Below, in pieces: positions 8,619 through 17,968 of a stretch of 64,000 bases of DNA. Source of the DNA: Microvirga tunisiensis (GTDB lineage: Bacteria; Pseudomonadota; Alphaproteobacteria; Rhizobiales; Beijerinckiaceae); the NCBI RefSeq assembly GCF_009296175.1, contig NZ_VOSK01000007.1, positions 27,365-91,364 of the forward strand, in the 5' to 3' direction. The notes under the pieces are model-generated. The model saw nothing but the letters and a program-made list of their open reading frames with translations, searched no databases and was not told the DNA's origin. The translations under genes and the position numbers were made by a program. Positions within the stretch are counted from its first letter, which is position 1. Each line of letters opens with the position of its first letter.

Positions 8619-9302
8619 ATGTTCCCGCAACGTCTGACCGAAGGCTACCGCGCGTTCCTCGACGAGCGCTTCCCGCGCGAGAAGAACTGCTTCGAGGCTC
8701 TCGCGGAAAAAGGCCAGTCGCCGGAGGTGATGGTGATCGGCTGCTGCGACAGCCGCGTCTCGCCGGAGGTGATCTTCGACGCAAGCCCCGGCGAATTGTT
8801 CGTGGTGCGCAACGTGGCGAACCTGGTGCCGCCCTTCGAGACGGGTGGAGATTACCACGGCACCTCCGCGGCGCTCGAATTCGCCGTGCAGGCGCTCAGG
8901 GTCAAGCATATCGTGGTGCTGGGCCATGCCCGCTGCGGCGGCATCCGCGCCTTCGCCGACGATAAGGCCCCCCTGTCGCCGGGCGATTTCATCGGCGGCT
9001 GGATGAACCTGATTGCACCTGCCGCCGATCGCATCGGCCCACGGGCAAACACGGATTTTTCCGATTATCTCGCCCGGCTGGAACTCGCCGCTATTGAGAA
9101 CAGTCTCAACAATCTGATGACCTTCCCTTGCGTCCGCATTCTCGTGGAGCGTGGCAAGCTGCAGCTCCATGGCGCCTTTTTCGGCGTAGCATCCGGCGTC
9201 CTGATGGTGCGCGATCCGGAGACTGGGGAATACAGATCCATGGTCGAGGATATGCCCCACCGCGTCTCGATGTTCAGCGCCCGCCGCGTCGACGCGCCCT
9301 AG
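8619..9302 (+). CDS. Beta-class carbonic anhydrase
   Basis: A 227-residue zinc enzyme interconverting CO2 and bicarbonate, presumably cytosolic since no signal peptide is present. The zinc and catalytic residues are visible: CCDSR (Cys42, Asp44, Arg46) and GHARCGG (His103, Cys106). The length fits bacterial beta-class enzymes. It follows the DUF429::dehydratase gene by 13 bases on the same strand, so they are probably co-transcribed, and precedes the RTX1 gene by 107 bases containing a palindrome. Confidence 0.95.
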   Translation: MFPQRLTEGYRAFLDERFPREKNCFEALAEKGQSPEVMVIGCCDSRVSPEVIFDASPGELFVVRNVANLVPPFETGGDYHGTSAALEFAVQALRVKHIVVLGHARCGGIRAFADDKAPLSPGDFIGGWMNLIAPAADRIGPRANTDFSDYLARLELAAIENSLNNLMTFPCVRILVERGKLQLHGAFFGVASGVLMVRDPETGEYRSMVEDMPHRVSMFSARRVDAP

Positions 9303-9369
9303 ACGCGGGTACCGATCGGCCACCATCCGTTCGGTTTATTCCTAGACTGTTTAGAGATTGACGGCCCTA

Positions 9370-9391
9370 CGAGATATAATAACATATCTCG
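9370..9391 (+). promoter_or_regulatory. AT-rich inverted repeat upstream of RTX1
   Basis: Eight-base arms CGAGATAT and ATATCTCG are separated by AATAAC, ending 18 bases before the RTX1 start codon. The core TAATAACATA recurs upstream of RTX3. It looks like an operator or promoter element; the binding protein is unknown. A purine-rich AGGGGG ribosome site lies between it and the ATG. Confidence 0.5.
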
Positions 9392-9409
9392 GTTATTCAG
9401 GGGGCTGTC

Positions 9410-12400
9410 ATGTCTACTTTATTCGTTTCCAACGCGCGGACCACCACAATCGACCTTGATCCGTCGACGTATGAGACACTTCACGTCACGCAGAGCGGAT
9501 CGATCACGACTGTCAACTCGGCCGTAACAGGTGGATATGAGGGCTTGGAGGTCCTCGTCGATGGCGCGATCCGCTCACAAATAAATGCGATTGATTTCTC
9601 CTCGGCTGGTTGTTCCATCACGGTCGGCAGCACCGGGACCGTTAGAGGCATCAACAGTGGCATCTTTCTAGGGGATGTTGCCAATGTGGTGGTCAACGAC
9701 AGCCAGATCTCGTCCTCTCTGACCGTGTTCGAGAGTGCCGCCATCTGGATCGACGGTACCGACAATCATATTCTCAACAATGGAATCCTGTCGGGCTTCT
9801 ACGGCATTCTTGGCACCGACACCCACGGCGATGGCAACTTCAACCATATCGTCAATACGGGACGGATCGAGGCGAGCGACACCGGAATTCGTCTGAACGC
9901 GGCCTCCGGTCTCGTCCCCTCCACCACCGTGTCGCCCGATATTCCCTATGGCGTTTTCAACAGCGGCACGATTCTCGCTGGAAAGACGGGGATCCTCGTC
10001 GAGAACTCCGGCAACGTCACCAACAGCGGCCTAGTCCAAGCCGGGGCTTTCGGAATCGCCTTCGGCTTTGGCGATGCCTTCCTGAACAATACCGGCATGA
10101 TTGCGGCGCAGACTGCCGTCTCCGGCTCCGGTGAGCGGGATACTATCCTCAACCAGGGCATAATCCAGGGTGCCATTCTGCTCAATACTGGCAACGATCT
10201 CTATGATGGGCGCACCGGAACGGTGACCGATATCGTGGATTTAGGCGACGATGATGACGTCGCCTATGGCGGCAGCGGTACGGAGACCCTCGCTGGCGGC
10301 GACGGCAACGACACGCTGTTCGGAAATGGCGGCGACGACAGCCTCGTCGGAGGCGTCGGGCAGGATTATCTCGACGGCGGCGTAGGCATCGACCAAATGG
10401 CAGGCGGCATGGACGATGACATCTATGTCATCGACGACCTGAGTGATGTCGTGGGCGAGGCCATTGACGAAGGCACCGATCTCGTCCGCGCGTCGATCTC
10501 TTACGCGCTCGGCACGAATCTCGAGAATCTCTGGCTGACGGGCAGCGCCAACCTCAACGGCACGGGCAACGCACTGGCCAACAGGATTACCGGCAATGCC
10601 GGCAGCAACCTTCTCGATGGCGGCATTGGCGCCGACAATCTTGCGGGCAGTGCGGGCAACGACACCTATGTGGTCGACGACGGAAACGACGTCGTGACGG
10701 AAGCGGCCGACGAGGGCACCGACGCGGAGCGCGCTTCCGTGTCTCACACGCTCGGTGTGAATGTAGAGAATCTCCTTCTCACGGGCGCAGGCGATATCGA
10801 CGGCACCGGCAACGACCTCGCGAACAGCATCGTCGGCAACGGCGGCAGCAATCATCTCGACGGCGGCGCAGGGGCGGACGTCCTCGCCGGTGGCGAGGGC
10901 AGCGACACCTATATTGTCGATCATGAAGGCGACCTCGTAACGGAGCAGGCCGGCGAAGGCACCGACACGGTGAGCGCCTCCGTGTCCTATGCGCTCGGCG
11001 CGCATGTGGAAAATCTCGTTCTCACCGGGTCGGGCAACATCAGCGGCATCGGCAACGAACGCGCCAACGAGATCACCGGCAACGCAGGCAGCAACCTCCT
11101 CGACGGTGGCGCGGGGGCAGACCGCCTGGCCGGCGGGCTCGGCAACGATACCTACATCCTCGACGATGCGAGCGACATCGTCACCGAGGGTCTTGACGAG
11201 GGCACCGACGCGGTGCGCGCCTCGATCTCCTACGCGCTTGCCAACAATGTGGAGAACCTCGTCCTCACCGGCGCCGGCGACAGCAACGGCACGGGCAATA
11301 ATCTTGCCAATATGATCGCCGGCAACGGCGGGAGCAATCGTCTCGAAGGCGGCGGCAACGACGACCAACTCGACGGCGGCGCCGGCCAGGACACGGCGGT
11401 GTTCTCAGGACTTCTGTCCGACTACACCATCACACGTAGCCCCGACGGCACCCTGACGATCATCGACAACACGGCCGCACGCGACGGCACGGACACGCTG
11501 AAGAACATCGAGTTCCTGCAATTCCAGGACGGCACGATCACCGTACCGACGCGGGCCCCTGTCGCGCCCGCGGTGCAAGGGTCCGTGAACCCGATCAACG
11601 AGAACGCCGCGCCGTTCACCCCCGTGGCGAGCGTGCTATCGCCCGGACTTGCGGCCGGGTCCGTCGCTTACTCGATCGCGTCCAATCCCGGCAGCAAGTT
11701 CGTCATCGACCCGACAAGCGGCGTGATCAGTCTCGTGGGAGCCGTCGATTATGAATCAATGGAGGATCCCGATCTCCAGACCGAGATGGTCGGGACGCTG
11801 GTGCGCAAGTTCTATATGCTCAGCGTCAAGGCCACCGAGACTCTCACGGGCTGGTCGTCCGCGGCCACCCAGGTAAAAGTCTATGTGAGCGACGTCAACG
11901 AGGCGGCGACGGGCTTCTCCTTCACGGATGGGACGACGAAGGCCGCGATCAGCGAATCTGCTGCCGACGGCGCCCTCATCGGCGCCCTGCAGGCAAGCGA
12001 TCCGGAAGGCGATGCGGGGCTCCTCTATGCCTTCGACACCACGGGTGCCAATGGTACGAGCGGCGCCGGCAATGCGGGCGGGCGGTTCAAGATCGAGAAC
12101 GGCCAGCTGAAAGTGGCGGCGCTGACCGACATCACCAAAACCGAAACCTATACGATCACCCTGAAGGTCACGGACAGGAACGGCGGTCCCGGAGCCGTCT
12201 CGACCTACAAGGATTTCCAGATCACGGTGAACCCTGTCGGTGACGGCAACGCGCCGCCGTCGGCGCCTCAACACGGCCCGGTCACGGAACTCAGCGAGAA
12301 CGGCGGACCAGTGGCGACCGTCGCGACGGTTCAGTCGACCGACGACGGTTTCGGCGGGACGACGATCCTCTACGAGCTCGTCGTCAATCCCGGCAACCTG

Positions 12401-13831
12401 TTCTCCATCGATCAGAATACCGGCGCGATTTCCTTCACGGGCGGTGCCAATTACGAGGCCGCGAACATCGGGCTTCAAACCGAAAATGCCGGTCAGTCGA
12501 ACGAGAAGAAGTACTTCAACGTGGTGGTTCGCGCCCGGGAGAGCGGGCAAAACGGGCAGGTATCCGGCAACACGACCGTGAAGGTCTATCTCAACGACGT
12601 GAACGAGGCGCAGACAGGCGCGAATTATGCGGTCAATGCGGTGTCGAAGGACGCGCAAGCTGGCACCGCGCTGGCGACTCTGCAGAGCGTAATCGATCCG
12701 GATACGCGGCCGGCCTTCCGCAGCTACTCCTATGCTCTCGTGAATGCCGATGGCAGCGCCTATACGGGCAACGAGTTCTCAATCGATGCCGGCGGGAACG
12801 TGAAGGTAGGGGCGGGCGGGCTGCGCGACGTGCTCGGCTCCACCGTGGTTCCGGTGCACGTGAAGATCACGGATCAGAGCAATGCGGCCTTCACCGTCAC
12901 CAAACAGATCGATCTGACGATCAAGCCGATCAACCATGGACCGACCGACATCACCCTGTCGAACACCTCCATCCGCGAATTGTCGGCAGCAGGCGACTTC
13001 GTGGGCGATCTGGGCGCTGCCGACCAGGATGACGGCGAGACGTTCACCTACCAGCTCATCGACACCGCCGGCGGCCGCTTCAAGATCGTCAACGGACACG
13101 ACCTTGTGGTCGACAACGGTTTCCTGCTCGATTTCGAGCAGGCGGCTGCGCACAGGATCAAGGTCCAGGTGACCGACAGCGCCGGAGCCTCCTTCGTCAA
13201 GGACATCGCCATCGGCGTGATCGACTGGAATCCCGAATCCACGGCCGGCTCGATCGCCAACGACGTGTTCTTTGGCGGCGCCGGCAACGACACGCTCTCG
13301 GGCGGGCTCGGCAACGACCGGCTGGTCGGCGGAGCAGGCGCCGACATGCTCAAGGGCGATGGCGGCAACGACACGATCGGCGGCGGCTCCGGCAAGGACA
13401 AGCTCTACGGCAGCACCAGCGCGACCAAGGGCTTGAAGGACGTCGACGTCTTCCTCTTCGACACCAACCTGAAGAACAGCAAGGCGGAAGCGAACAAGCA
13501 CAAGGACATTGTCTACGGCTTCGAGCACAAGAAGGACGCCATCTGGCTCGACGGCGACGTGTTCAAGACCCCGGTCTTCACGAAGCTGGACAAGAAGGGC
13601 AACGACCTGAAGGCCCAGAAGATCAGCGCCGCCAACGTCGCCTTCGACAGCGCGAAGGACGGGAACGACTACATCATCATCAAGAAGACCGGGGCCAAGA
13701 AGGCGCAGATCCTGTTCGATGCCGACGGCACCGGCCGCAAGGCCGCGGTCGAGGTCGCGACGATCAACTACGAACCCAATCCGAAGAAGATGGGCGGGGT
13801 GCTCGATCACACCGACTTCTTCATCATCTGA
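9410..13831 (+). CDS. RTX1: giant RTX/cadherin-like exoprotein
   Basis: A 1473-residue repeat protein without a Sec signal peptide, as expected for type I secretion. Order: an N-terminal beta-helix-like region (about 1-260, NSGTI/NTGMI repeats); RTX nonapeptides (GGxGNDTLxG type, about 280-320); four exact-phase 81-residue repeats (321-644), each with a GNDTYVVDD calcium-type segment and a VENLVLTG segment; three or four cadherin-like domains (about 720-1280, with DVNEA and ATDxDxD-type motifs); a second RTX block (GGAGNDTLSGGLGNDRL, about 1285-1340); and a C-terminal block ending DHTDFFII that resembles the ends of RTX2 and RTX3, probably the secretion signal. Likely a surface or secreted adhesin or matrix protein; no enzymatic domain was seen. 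Confidence 0.88.
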   Translation: MSTLFVSNARTTTIDLDPSTYETLHVTQSGSITTVNSAVTGGYEGLEVLVDGAIRSQINAIDFSSAGCSITVGSTGTVRGINSGIFLGDVANVVVNDSQISSSLTVFESAAIWIDGTDNHILNNGILSGFYGILGTDTHGDGNFNHIVNTGRIEASDTGIRLNAASGLVPSTTVSPDIPYGVFNSGTILAGKTGILVENSGNVTNSGLVQAGAFGIAFGFGDAFLNNTGMIAAQTAVSGSGERDTILNQGIIQGAILLNTGNDLYDGRTGTVTDIVDLGDDDDVAYGGSGTETLAGGDGNDTLFGNGGDDSLVGGVGQDYLDGGVGIDQMAGGMDDDIYVIDDLSDVVGEAIDEGTDLVRASISYALGTNLENLWLTGSANLNGTGNALANRITGNAGSNLLDGGIGADNLAGSAGNDTYVVDDGNDVVTEAADEGTDAERASVSHTLGVNVENLLLTGAGDIDGTGNDLANSIVGNGGSNHLDGGAGADVLAGGEGSDTYIVDHEGDLVTEQAGEGTDTVSASVSYALGAHVENLVLTGSGNISGIGNERANEITGNAGSNLLDGGAGADRLAGGLGNDTYILDDASDIVTEGLDEGTDAVRASISYALANNVENLVLTGAGDSNGTGNNLANMIAGNGGSNRLEGGGNDDQLDGGAGQDTAVFSGLLSDYTITRSPDGTLTIIDNTAARDGTDTLKNIEFLQFQDGTITVPTRAPVAPAVQGSVNPINENAAPFTPVASVLSPGLAAGSVAYSIASNPGSKFVIDPTSGVISLVGAVDYESMEDPDLQTEMVGTLVRKFYMLSVKATETLTGWSSAATQVKVYVSDVNEAATGFSFTDGTTKAAISESAADGALIGALQASDPEGDAGLLYAFDTTGANGTSGAGNAGGRFKIENGQLKVAALTDITKTETYTITLKVTDRNGGPGAVSTYKDFQITVNPVGDGNAPPSAPQHGPVTELSENGGPVATVATVQSTDDGFGGTTILYELVVNPGNLFSIDQNTGAISFTGGANYEAANIGLQTENAGQSNEKKYFNVVVRARESGQNGQVSGNTTVKVYLNDVNEAQTGANYAVNAVSKDAQAGTALATLQSVIDPDTRPAFRSYSYALVNADGSAYTGNEFSIDAGGNVKVGAGGLRDVLGSTVVPVHVKITDQSNAAFTVTKQIDLTIKPINHGPTDITLSNTSIRELSAAGDFVGDLGAADQDDGETFTYQLIDTAGGRFKIVNGHDLVVDNGFLLDFEQAAAHRIKVQVTDSAGASFVKDIAIGVIDWNPESTAGSIANDVFFGGAGNDTLSGGLGNDRLVGGAGADMLKGDGGNDTIGGGSGKDKLYGSTSATKGLKDVDVFLFDTNLKNSKAEANKHKDIVYGFEHKKDAIWLDGDVFKTPVFTKLDKKGNDLKAQKISAANVAFDSAKDGNDYIIIKKTGAKKAQILFDADGTGRKAAVEVATINYEPNPKKMGGVLDHTDFFII
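10370..11341 (+). repeat. Four tandem 243-base (81-codon) repeats inside RTX1
   Basis: Units start at 10370, 10613, 10856 and 11099, each beginning with a Leu-Asp-Gly-Gly codon run. The encoded repeat contains GNDTYVVDD, an EGTD turn, SYALG and VENLVLTG, and closes with GNGGSN. The spacing is exact but the DNA has diverged, so the amplification is not very recent or is kept by selection on protein structure. Confidence 0.85.
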
Positions 13832-13927
13832 TCGACGATCTTCGCGACAAACTCGACCCCGGCAGGGGTTCTACCAAGGCCGAGTTCGAGACGGGAAGCC
13901 GCTCCCTCTAGGCGCTGCGGACGTGAA

Positions 13928-13959
13928 AAGAGCCGCTGTCGCATCCAACAGCGGCTCTT
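13928..13959. terminator. Hairpin terminator between RTX1 and asd
   Basis: A perfect 12-base-pair stem (AAGAGCCGCTGT with ACAGCGGCTCTT) closes an eight-base loop. It is followed on the plus strand by TCGCTTTC and preceded by an A run that gives U residues on the other strand, so it may serve both the RTX1 and the asd transcripts, which converge here. Confidence 0.75.
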
Positions 13960-14002
13960 CGCTTTCATGCGTTAGAACGGACGCCTTGCGTCCGATCAGC
14001 GC

Positions 14003-15034
14003 TTAGGCCGCCTGCTTCTTCGGCTTCAGCAATCCGCGATTGGCCATGGCTTCGGCGATCTGCACGGCGTTCAGCGCCGCGCCCTTGCGCAGGTTGTCGG
14101 AGACGCACCAGAAGGACAGGCCGTTCTCGACCGTGATGTCCTCGCGGATGCGCGAGATGTAGGTGGCGTCCTCGCCGGCTGCCTCGTGGGGCGTGATGTA
14201 GCCGCCGGGCTCACGCTTATCGATCACCATGACGCCGGGCGCCGCGCGCAGGATGTCGCGGGCCTCGTCGGCGGTGATCGGGTTCTCGAATTCCACGTTC
14301 ACCGCCTCCGAGTGGCTGATGAAGACCGGCACGCGCACGCAGGTTGCGGTGAGCTTGATCTTCGGGTCGAGAATCTTCTTGGTCTCGACCATCATCTTCC
14401 ACTCTTCCTTCGTGTACCCGTCCTCCATGAACACATCGATGTGCGGGATCAGGTTGAAGGCGATGCGCTTGGGAAACTTCTTTTCCTGCACGTCCTGGAG
14501 CGAGTAGAGCGCCTTGGTCTGGCGGTCGAGCTCGTCCATGCCGTCCTTGCCGGCGCCGGAGACCGACTGGTATGTGGCGACGACCACGCGCTTGATGGTG
14601 GCGCGCTCATGCAGCGGCTTGAGGGCCACGACGAGCTGGGCCGTGGAGCAGTTCGGGTTGGCGACGATGCCCTTGCGGATGTCGCGGAGGGCCTCGGCAT
14701 TCACCTCTGGAACCACCAGCGGCACATCCGGGTCGTAGCGCCAGGCGGACGAATTGTCGATCACGACTGCGCCCTGGGCAGCGATCTTGGGCGACCATTC
14801 CTTCGAGACCTCGCCCCCGGCGGACATGAGGCACAGGTCGACATCGGAGAAATCGTAGGTGTCGAGGGTCTTCGTCTTCAGGATCTTGTCGCCGTAGGAG
14901 ACTTCCGACCCCTGGCTGCGGCGGGAGGCCAGTGCCACGACTTCATCGGCCGGGAAGGCCCGCTCGGCGAGGATGCTGAGCATCTCGCGGCCCACATTGC
15001 CGGTCGCACCGACGACGGCGATCTTGAAACCCAT
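14003..15034 (-). CDS. asd: Aspartate-semialdehyde dehydrogenase
   Basis: A 343-residue enzyme that reduces aspartyl-4-phosphate to aspartate semialdehyde with NADPH, the branch step to lysine/diaminopimelate, threonine and methionine. The N-terminal Rossmann motif VVGATGNVGREML and the active-site cysteine in ANPNCSTAQL (Cys129) are present, and the length fits the family. It is the last gene of the dispersed leuC-leuD-leuB-asd series on this strand, a common order in Rhizobiales. dapF, a later gene of the same pathway, lies 25 kb further on. Confidence 0.95.
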   Translation of the reverse strand: MGFKIAVVGATGNVGREMLSILAERAFPADEVVALASRRSQGSEVSYGDKILKTKTLDTYDFSDVDLCLMSAGGEVSKEWSPKIAAQGAVVIDNSSAWRYDPDVPLVVPEVNAEALRDIRKGIVANPNCSTAQLVVALKPLHERATIKRVVVATYQSVSGAGKDGMDELDRQTKALYSLQDVQEKKFPKRIAFNLIPHIDVFMEDGYTKEEWKMMVETKKILDPKIKLTATCVRVPVFISHSEAVNVEFENPITADEARDILRAAPGVMVIDKREPGGYITPHEAAGEDATYISRIREDITVENGLSFWCVSDNLRKGAALNAVQIAEAMANRGLLKPKKQAA

Positions 15035-15298
15035 TGAACTTCTCCTGTTATCGCTCTCCCCGGAAAACCAAAAACCCTGTTGGGGTGTCGCCTCTCGCCC
15101 CGAGGGAGAGAGGACCGGGGACGACGAGGCTTATTCGGCTGTTTTTGCAGCCGTCGTGGCGGTTTTCGTTTTGCTCGTCGTCAGGGTGAGCAGCGCCATT
15201 GCCATCGTCCATCCAAAAGCCCTGACCGGGCTTCGATACGCCGCCAGAAACACACCAAAGGCACGCTTTCGTCAAGCGTTCTCTTTTGTGGCAAGCGT

Positions 15299-15781
15299 TC
15301 AATCGCCCGTCAGCACGTCGGTCGAGAGGTTGAACCGATAGAAGACCTTGTTCATCCGCTCGGCTCCGAGGCGTTCATAGAACGCCTGCGCCCCGGTATT
15401 GGTGCCGTCGGTCGTCAGGTCGATTCGCGTCAGCCCCTGGGCACGGGCATGTTCCGCCAACCACCGCATGAGCACGACGCCCACGGCCTGTCCGCGTGCG
15501 TGGCTCTCGACGAAGAGCTCCTTGACGAACAGGAGACCCGAGAGCCTGAAGCCGGGCCGCAGCACCGCAAAGCAGGCGAGGCCGACAGCGCGGCCGTCAC
15601 GGGAGGCCAGGGCATAGCGCGTGCCTTCCGCCTCCCGCATGGAGCGCTCGACCATGGCCAAGGTCGGCTCGATGGGCCGGGCGACGTCGGGGCCGACATA
15701 ATGCAGATCCACAGCCCGAACCAAGGCCGCAACATGCGCAGCATCCTCAAGCGTGGCAAGACGAACGACGGTCTGGGACAT
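15299..15781 (-). CDS. GNAT family N-acetyltransferase
   Basis: A 160-residue acetyltransferase of the GNAT fold, starting VVRLATLEDAAHVAALVR, with the acetyl-CoA loop ARGQAVGVVL and the downstream NTGAQAFYERLG strand. The start is taken at the ATG at 15781; the open frame continues much further upstream but that extension overlaps the hypothetical gene on the other strand and looks non-coding. Acceptor substrate unknown. It lies 264 bases from asd and is oriented the same way. Confidence 0.8.
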   Translation of the reverse strand: MSQTVVRLATLEDAAHVAALVRAVDLHYVGPDVARPIEPTLAMVERSMREAEGTRYALASRDGRAVGLACFAVLRPGFRLSGLLFVKELFVESHARGQAVGVVLMRWLAEHARAQGLTRIDLTTDGTNTGAQAFYERLGAERMNKVFYRFNLSTDVLTGD

Positions 15782-15901
15782 GGGAGCGCTCGGGTCGGTT
15801 AAGCTTTGGTTTACCCTGCTTAGCAAAACCTTTCGAAGCCTGGCCAGTGTCACGGTAGAACATGTGGATGATCTGACCACTGGACTTGATTGGTTTGAGC
15901 G

Positions 15902-16696
15902 ATGCCGCGGGCGGTTTATGCCGAATGGGATGAGGACGACGTTGCCGATTGGGTCGACGAACGCCCCGCTCGTCGCCTGCGTCGAAAACCCCTGCCCTGG
16001 TTGCGCGTCGTTCTGATGTCGTCCTGCAGCATCGCAGGCCTCGTCTATTTCGCCCTCGAGCAGGAGCAGAACATTCGTCCGGCCGAGCGCCAGAAAGCGA
16101 TTCCGTCCTCTGTTCTGGTCGCGCCGGCGCCGGTCTGGAAATCGCTGCCTCCCTCCCCGGCTGTCTATGCATTGGCAGGCACGTCCGGCCCCGTGACGTC
16201 GGAAGCACGCGAGCATGCGAACGGAGCCCGGGAGGACACCCTGATCCTGGGGCGCTTCGGCGATTTCCGGTATGCGCAGCTTGTTCTGGTCCAAGGACCG
16301 GCTGAGCCTGCCGGAAGCTTCTATATCGAGACGGTTCGGCGGGCGGCGCGCTCGGGCCTCGCGGTCGCCCATCAGGGCCAAAGCCGGGTTGTCGCGACGA
16401 AATTCGGCCCCGTGGAAGCCGCCCCTATGATCCTTGCGAACAAGGGTGAGCAGACCTGCGAGGCCTTCCGTTTTTCGGATGCGATGGCTGAATTCAGCTT
16501 CCAGGGCTGGTTGTGCGGATCCTCACCTCCCGACGAGGCGCAGCTCGCCTGCTTCATCGACGGGATCACCCCGGCAGGCGGCGCCGGTCCGTCATTAAAA
16601 GCGGTTTTCGCCCAGGCCGAGCGCAATCGCCCAGACGCCTGTGGCCCGAGCGCCCGCACCGCGTCGGTTACGGTCAGACCTCCGGCCCGACGGTAA
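15902..16696 (+). CDS. Hypothetical membrane-anchored protein
   Basis: A 264-residue protein that I do not recognise. Residues about 1-33 are charged (several Arg and Asp), followed by one hydrophobic segment (VVLMSSCSIAGLVYFAL, about residues 36-52), so it is probably a single-pass inner-membrane protein with a periplasmic C-terminal domain of about 200 residues. Three or four cysteines in the second half (QTCEAF, WLCGSS, LACF) could form disulfides. The end overlaps the sulfite-oxidase-like gene by 23 bases in convergent orientation, with codons still in good order, so both ends may be genuine. Confidence 0.65.
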   Translation: MPRAVYAEWDEDDVADWVDERPARRLRRKPLPWLRVVLMSSCSIAGLVYFALEQEQNIRPAERQKAIPSSVLVAPAPVWKSLPPSPAVYALAGTSGPVTSEAREHANGAREDTLILGRFGDFRYAQLVLVQGPAEPAGSFYIETVRRAARSGLAVAHQGQSRVVATKFGPVEAAPMILANKGEQTCEAFRFSDAMAEFSFQGWLCGSSPPDEAQLACFIDGITPAGGAGPSLKAVFAQAERNRPDACGPSARTASVTVRPPARR

Positions 16697-17828
16697 CCGC
16701 CACGCGGTGCATGACATTGCAGCCATAACCGTTCGGATTCCAGTTGGCGGCCCGGAAGGGCTGAGCGCGCCCCTGCGAGTCAGTGGCACGGGCGACGATC
16801 TCATAATAGCCGTTGCCGGGCAGAGTGAGAGAAGCGTGCCAGCGCACCCAGTCGTAGCGGTTGCGCGGCAGCGTCGTTGCCGCCTCGGTCCAAGTCGCGC
16901 CACCGTTGACGGTCACGTCGACCCGCGCCACATCGTCGTCGCCCGCCCAGGCGGCGCCCCGGACCTCGATCGAGCGCGTGCCTTCAGGATAGCGCCTGCC
17001 ATCTGCCGGCGCTGTGACGATGCTGCGCACGGGCATCGATTCGAGGATCCGGGTTTCGATGCCTTGCCCGTTCGAGCCCGGCGGCAGGGGACGGATCGGA
17101 AGGCGATAGGCCGGCGGCAGGGGACGGATCGGAAGGCGATAGGACAGCCCCGTCATGCCCGGTCCATCATGCTCCCGATCACGGATCCAGATCCGCGTGA
17201 GCCATTTCTGGCTCAAGGACCCTGGCCAGCCCGGCACGACGAGGCGCAAGGGGCCGCCATGGATGAAGGGCAAGGGCTCGCCGTTCATCGCCCAGACCAG
17301 CAGCGTATGCTCCTCCAGGGCCTTGGCGATCGGCACGCCACGCGACATGGCCTGCCGCTCATGACTTCCGTGCTTGTCCGGGTCGGCACCGAAATGGCCC
17401 GTGAACAATGCCGTCTCTTTCAGGCCCGCCTCGCGCAGAACGTCACCCAGCGAGACACCCGTCCATTCCGCGCAGCCGACGCCGCCATGGGTCCAGGGAT
17501 TGCCTTCCGCCTCAGGCTCGAAGAACGACCGTCCGTTGCCGCCGCATTCGAGCACCATACGAAAGGTCTTTTGCGGGAAACGGCACTTCAATTGCGCGAC
17601 GGTCAGGTCGAGCCGGCGCTCGACCTCGCCATCGATGGTGAAGGTCCAGGACTCAGCGTCGTCCACCGGTTGGGGCAGCAATCCGTTGTTGCGGACGAAG
17701 AAGCGCGCAATCGGCGTCGTCTCGTCGTCGAGAAGCTCCTCGGGGGTTTCAGCGACCAGTGGAGTCTCGCCCAACAGGCTCAAACCTTCCTTCGCTGAGA
17801 GGTCGAAACGGGCCTTCTTGTCCTGCAT
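16674..17828 (-). CDS. Sulfite-oxidase-like molybdopterin enzyme
   Basis: A 384-residue protein with the sulfite oxidase fold: a molybdopterin domain with the molybdenum-ligand cysteine in VLECGGNGRSFF (Cys95) and HGGVGCAEWTGV, then LRLVVPGWPG, and a C-terminal Mo-co dimerisation domain (VDVTVNGGATWTEA to the end). It is the heme-free, SorA-like type and would oxidise sulfite or a related substrate. No Tat or Sec signal is visible, unlike many periplasmic relatives, so it may be cytosolic or the signal may lie elsewhere. A perfect 33-base duplication puts two copies of YRLPIRPLPP at about residues 229-251. AAGGA seven bases before the ATG supports the start. Confidence 0.85.
   Translation of the reverse strand: MQDKKARFDLSAKEGLSLLGETPLVAETPEELLDDETTPIARFFVRNNGLLPQPVDDAESWTFTIDGEVERRLDLTVAQLKCRFPQKTFRMVLECGGNGRSFFEPEAEGNPWTHGGVGCAEWTGVSLGDVLREAGLKETALFTGHFGADPDKHGSHERQAMSRGVPIAKALEEHTLLVWAMNGEPLPFIHGGPLRLVVPGWPGSLSQKWLTRIWIRDREHDGPGMTGLSYRLPIRPLPPAYRLPIRPLPPGSNGQGIETRILESMPVRSIVTAPADGRRYPEGTRSIEVRGAAWAGDDDVARVDVTVNGGATWTEAATTLPRNRYDWVRWHASLTLPGNGYYEIVARATDSQGRAQPFRAANWNPNGYGCNVMHRVAVTVGPEV
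17078..17143. repeat. Perfect 33-base tandem duplication inside the sulfite-oxidase-like gene
   Basis: Bases 17078-17110 and 17111-17143 are identical and adjacent. The unit is a multiple of three, so it adds 11 residues in frame without a stop. Identity between copies suggests a recent event or a polymorphic site. Confidence 0.9.
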
Positions 17829-17968
17829 CGGCTGCTGTCCTTCTCACCTGTTGGTGAATGTCACGCTTCGACGGAACCATTTTAAGGGGGGCCGTCTTGT
17901 TTTGACATCATCGCACACGATGATCGCGCACAGCACAAGGACTGGGCGCCGTTCTTGGAGGATTACCC

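Noticed and set aside
15782..16381. Upstream extension of the GNAT frame at 15299
   Set aside because: Arg-rich, antisense to the hypothetical membrane-protein gene, and the GNAT domain starts at the ATG at 15781.
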